Origin: an uncultured Lachnospiraceae bacterium
Lineage (GTDB): Bacteria > Bacillota > Clostridia > Lachnospirales > Lachnospiraceae
NCBI GenBank assembly: GCA_934364805.1
Contig: CAKRMH010000016.1
Coordinates: forward strand, 4,572-68,571
Reading direction: 5' to 3'
Length of the DNA stretch: 64,000 bases
The notes under the pieces were generated by a model. The model saw only the letters and a program-made list of their open reading frames with translations. It did not search any database and was not told where the DNA came from. This document shows positions 62,139 through 64,000 of this stretch, in pieces. A program made the translations under genes and the position numbers. The first letter of the stretch is position 1; every line of letters starts with the position of its first letter.

Positions 62139-63874
62139 TTTCTTTAATCCGGAGAATTATCCGTGTATCAGGAAAATACAAGGGCAGGATCTATGGTGCA
62201 TTTGTGTGTTCGTTTTTAAAGTCTATGTTGTCAAAAGCTCCGGTCGGACTGGCTTTTGTTCTGTTTTCTGCGTTTCTGACCGGAAAAGCGGATGCGCATT
62301 TATGTCAGGTGACGGGAATTGCAATGGTGGCATCTGTGGTATTGCAGGCAATTTTACAGCATGCAGCTGACCGTCTGCAGTCGGCAGCGGGATTTATGGT
62401 TTTTGCAGATAAGCGTATGGAACTTGGAAAGCATCTTCGAAGAATGCCAATGGGATATTTTACAGAAGGCAATATCGGAAAGATCAGTTCGGTTCTTTCC
62501 ACAGATATGGGATTTATCGAAGAAAACTGTATGACAGCGCTGGCAGATATGATGAGTGAGATTTTTGCAGAATTTATTATGCTGGTTTTCCTGTTTTACC
62601 TGAGTCTGTGGCTTGGAATTGCAGGAATTGTGATTTTTGGAATCGTGATTCTTCTTGGAAACTGGCTGAACAGGATCGAACTTAAGAATTCATCTGTGCG
62701 TCAGGCCCAGAGTGAAAATCTGACGAAAGCAGTACTTGATTTTACAGAGGGAATGGGAATCATCAAGACCTATAATCTGCTTGGGGAAAAATCGAAGGAG
62801 CTTACGGATAATTTCAGGATAAGCCGTGAAAAAAGCCTGGATTTTGAACATGCGGTGGCAGCGCCGATGCGTCTGATCAACCTGACACTCGGACTTGGCT
62901 CAGCAGTTGTTCTTGGAACAGCAGTGATTTTACAGACAAAGGGAATGCTTTCCGTATCGTATCTGATTGGTCTGCTTTTATTTGTATTTGACCTGTTCGG
63001 ACCGCTTCGTGCGCTGTATGGAGGAAGCACAAGACTTACGGTCATGAACAGCTGCATGGACAGAGTTGAGGAAGTCTTTGGGGAGGCAGAACTTCCAGAT
63101 AATGGAACAGAGCGTATCCCGGCACAGACCAAAGCTCCGGAGATTGAATTCAAAAATGTATGTTTTTCCTATGGCACGAAAGAAGTCCTTCATAACATTT
63201 CTTTTTCACTTCCACAAAAGCAGATGTTTGCTCTGGTGGGACCAAGTGGAGGCGGAAAATCAACCGTTGCCAACCTGATCGCAAGATTCTGGGATGTGAG
63301 ATCCGGCCAGATACTCATCCGCGGAAAAGACATTCGGAATGTTCCGATTTCTGATCTTATGGACCATATCAGCATGGTATTCCAGCGGGTCTACCTGTTT
63401 CAGGATACTGTATACAACAACATCAGCATGGGAAGACCGGATGCAACAAAAGAGGAAGTGATAGAGGCAGCCAAAAAAGCCAGATGTTATGATTTTATCA
63501 TGAATCTTCCACATGGATTTGACACCATGATTGGAGAAGGAGGAGAGAGCCTGTCCGGAGGGGAAAAACAAAGAATATCGATTGCAAGATGTATTTTAAA
63601 AGATGCGCCGATCGTCATTCTTGATGAGGCAACCGCCAGTGTGGACGCAGATAACGAACGGTACATACAGGAAGCAATCAGTGAATTATGTAAAGGAAAA
63701 ACGCTTCTGGTTATTGCGCACAGACTGAATACGATCCGGGAAGCTGATCAGATACTGGTCATTTCCGATGGCAGCATTGAAGACCGGGGAACCAATGAGC
63801 AGCTGTTGCGAAGAGAAGGAACGTATCAGAGATTTGTACAGGGAAGACAAAAGGCGGGCAGTTTTAAGCTGTAG
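62135..63874 (+). CDS. ABC half-transporter, pair 3 second subunit
   Basis: A 579-residue half-transporter: VGPSGGGKSTVANL, SLSGGEKQRISIARCIL, ILDEATASVDADNE, IAHRLN. It is closest in plan to the 53486 subunit (same length, similar N-terminus and ATPase wording), so pairs 1 and 3 are likely duplicates. It starts by ATGA overlap with its partner. The remaining 126 bases to the window end hold nothing recognised. Confidence 0.9.
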   Translation: MISLIRRIIRVSGKYKGRIYGAFVCSFLKSMLSKAPVGLAFVLFSAFLTGKADAHLCQVTGIAMVASVVLQAILQHAADRLQSAAGFMVFADKRMELGKHLRRMPMGYFTEGNIGKISSVLSTDMGFIEENCMTALADMMSEIFAEFIMLVFLFYLSLWLGIAGIVIFGIVILLGNWLNRIELKNSSVRQAQSENLTKAVLDFTEGMGIIKTYNLLGEKSKELTDNFRISREKSLDFEHAVAAPMRLINLTLGLGSAVVLGTAVILQTKGMLSVSYLIGLLLFVFDLFGPLRALYGGSTRLTVMNSCMDRVEEVFGEAELPDNGTERIPAQTKAPEIEFKNVCFSYGTKEVLHNISFSLPQKQMFALVGPSGGGKSTVANLIARFWDVRSGQILIRGKDIRNVPISDLMDHISMVFQRVYLFQDTVYNNISMGRPDATKEEVIEAAKKARCYDFIMNLPHGFDTMIGEGGESLSGGEKQRISIARCILKDAPIVILDEATASVDADNERYIQEAISELCKGKTLLVIAHRLNTIREADQILVISDGSIEDRGTNEQLLRREGTYQRFVQGRQKAGSFKL

Positions 63875-64000
63875 CACGAAAACATGGAAAGTTCAAAAAA
63901 TCCATCACAGATCCGCCGCCAGAGCTGACTTGAAAAAGTAAATTCTAGTGCAAGAGTAAATTCCATCATGATTTAAATTTTGCTGATTTAACAAGAGATT

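Noticed and set aside
1..64000. tRNA, rRNA, CRISPR arrays, T-boxes and prophage genes
   Set aside because: Both strands were scanned for cloverleaf-like TTCGA loops, regularly spaced repeats and structural phage motifs; none was convincing.

Overview
The window reads as a chromosomal segment of a gut-type Firmicute, most likely a motile member of the Lachnospiraceae. Supporting signs are Clostridia-style GGAGG ribosome binding sites, three methyl-accepting chemotaxis proteins, a CD1871A-type CXXC miniprotein, the AAA-ATPase/PD-(D/E)XK family that is repeated in Lachnospiraceae, DUF4230 and LytTR-DUF3021 pairs, and many lipoproteins. No rRNA, tRNA, CRISPR array, insertion sequence or phage gene was recognised. 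Genus assignment is an inference.

Layout. 0-4.3 kb: 3' end of a membrane-anchored GH3 glycosidase, a LytTR regulator/GHKL kinase pair and a GtrA-like protein. 4.3-8.2 kb: a redox operon (CXXC miniprotein, polyferredoxin-like membrane protein, TlpA lipoprotein) divergent from an OmpR-type two-component system. 8.2-11.5 kb: a possible corrinoid-related protein, an AAA-ATPase/nuclease gene and a decayed hybrid histidine kinase. 11.5-19.2 kb: purine acquisition operon (NCS2 permease, 8-oxoguanine deaminase-like enzyme, BMP-type nucleoside ABC transporter). 19.2-19.4 kb: a recombination scar. 19.5-38.9 kb: mixed backbone genes (chemoreceptors, LytTR-DUF3021, MarR with a YczE-like protein, CPBP protease, DegV, MATE, DUF4230 pair, WYL regulator, MalY-type lyase, Fe-ADH, sugar-binding lipoprotein with its own MCP). 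38.9-49.3 kb: ureide utilisation locus (NMT1/SsuA-type ABC importer, PucR regulator, ureidoglycine aminohydrolase, allantoinase-like hydantoinase, two M20 amidohydrolases, a D-2-hydroxyacid dehydrogenase). 49.4-63.9 kb: efflux island with a MATE pump, three TetR regulators and three heterodimeric ABC half-transporter pairs.

How the genes work together. The 11.5-19.2 kb and 38.9-49.3 kb blocks look, by eye, more AT-rich than their flanks and form one metabolic theme: uptake and deamination of purines, then import and complete hydrolysis of allantoin. Two M20 enzymes plus an AllE-type enzyme can form a plant-like chain from allantoin to glyoxylate with all nitrogen released as ammonia; the dehydrogenase could reduce glyoxylate to glycolate and reoxidise NADH. 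Three transcription units of these blocks (11.5, 39.0 and 43.6 kb) begin with the same unusual layout: a -10 box followed within about a dozen bases by a complete intrinsic terminator, then the first gene. Two of them also share GTGCA-core sites at nearly identical distances from a -10 box that lacks a good -35. This looks like an undescribed leader-termination plus activator control of purine/ureide use and is the most interesting signal here.

In the efflux island, promoter-overlapping palindromes link operons: GTTAGNTGNAACTAAT lies in the promoters of ABC pairs 1 and 2, and a GAATTATCRATAAT element lies at the start of the second TetR gene and of ABC pair 3, so the pairs appear cross-regulated.
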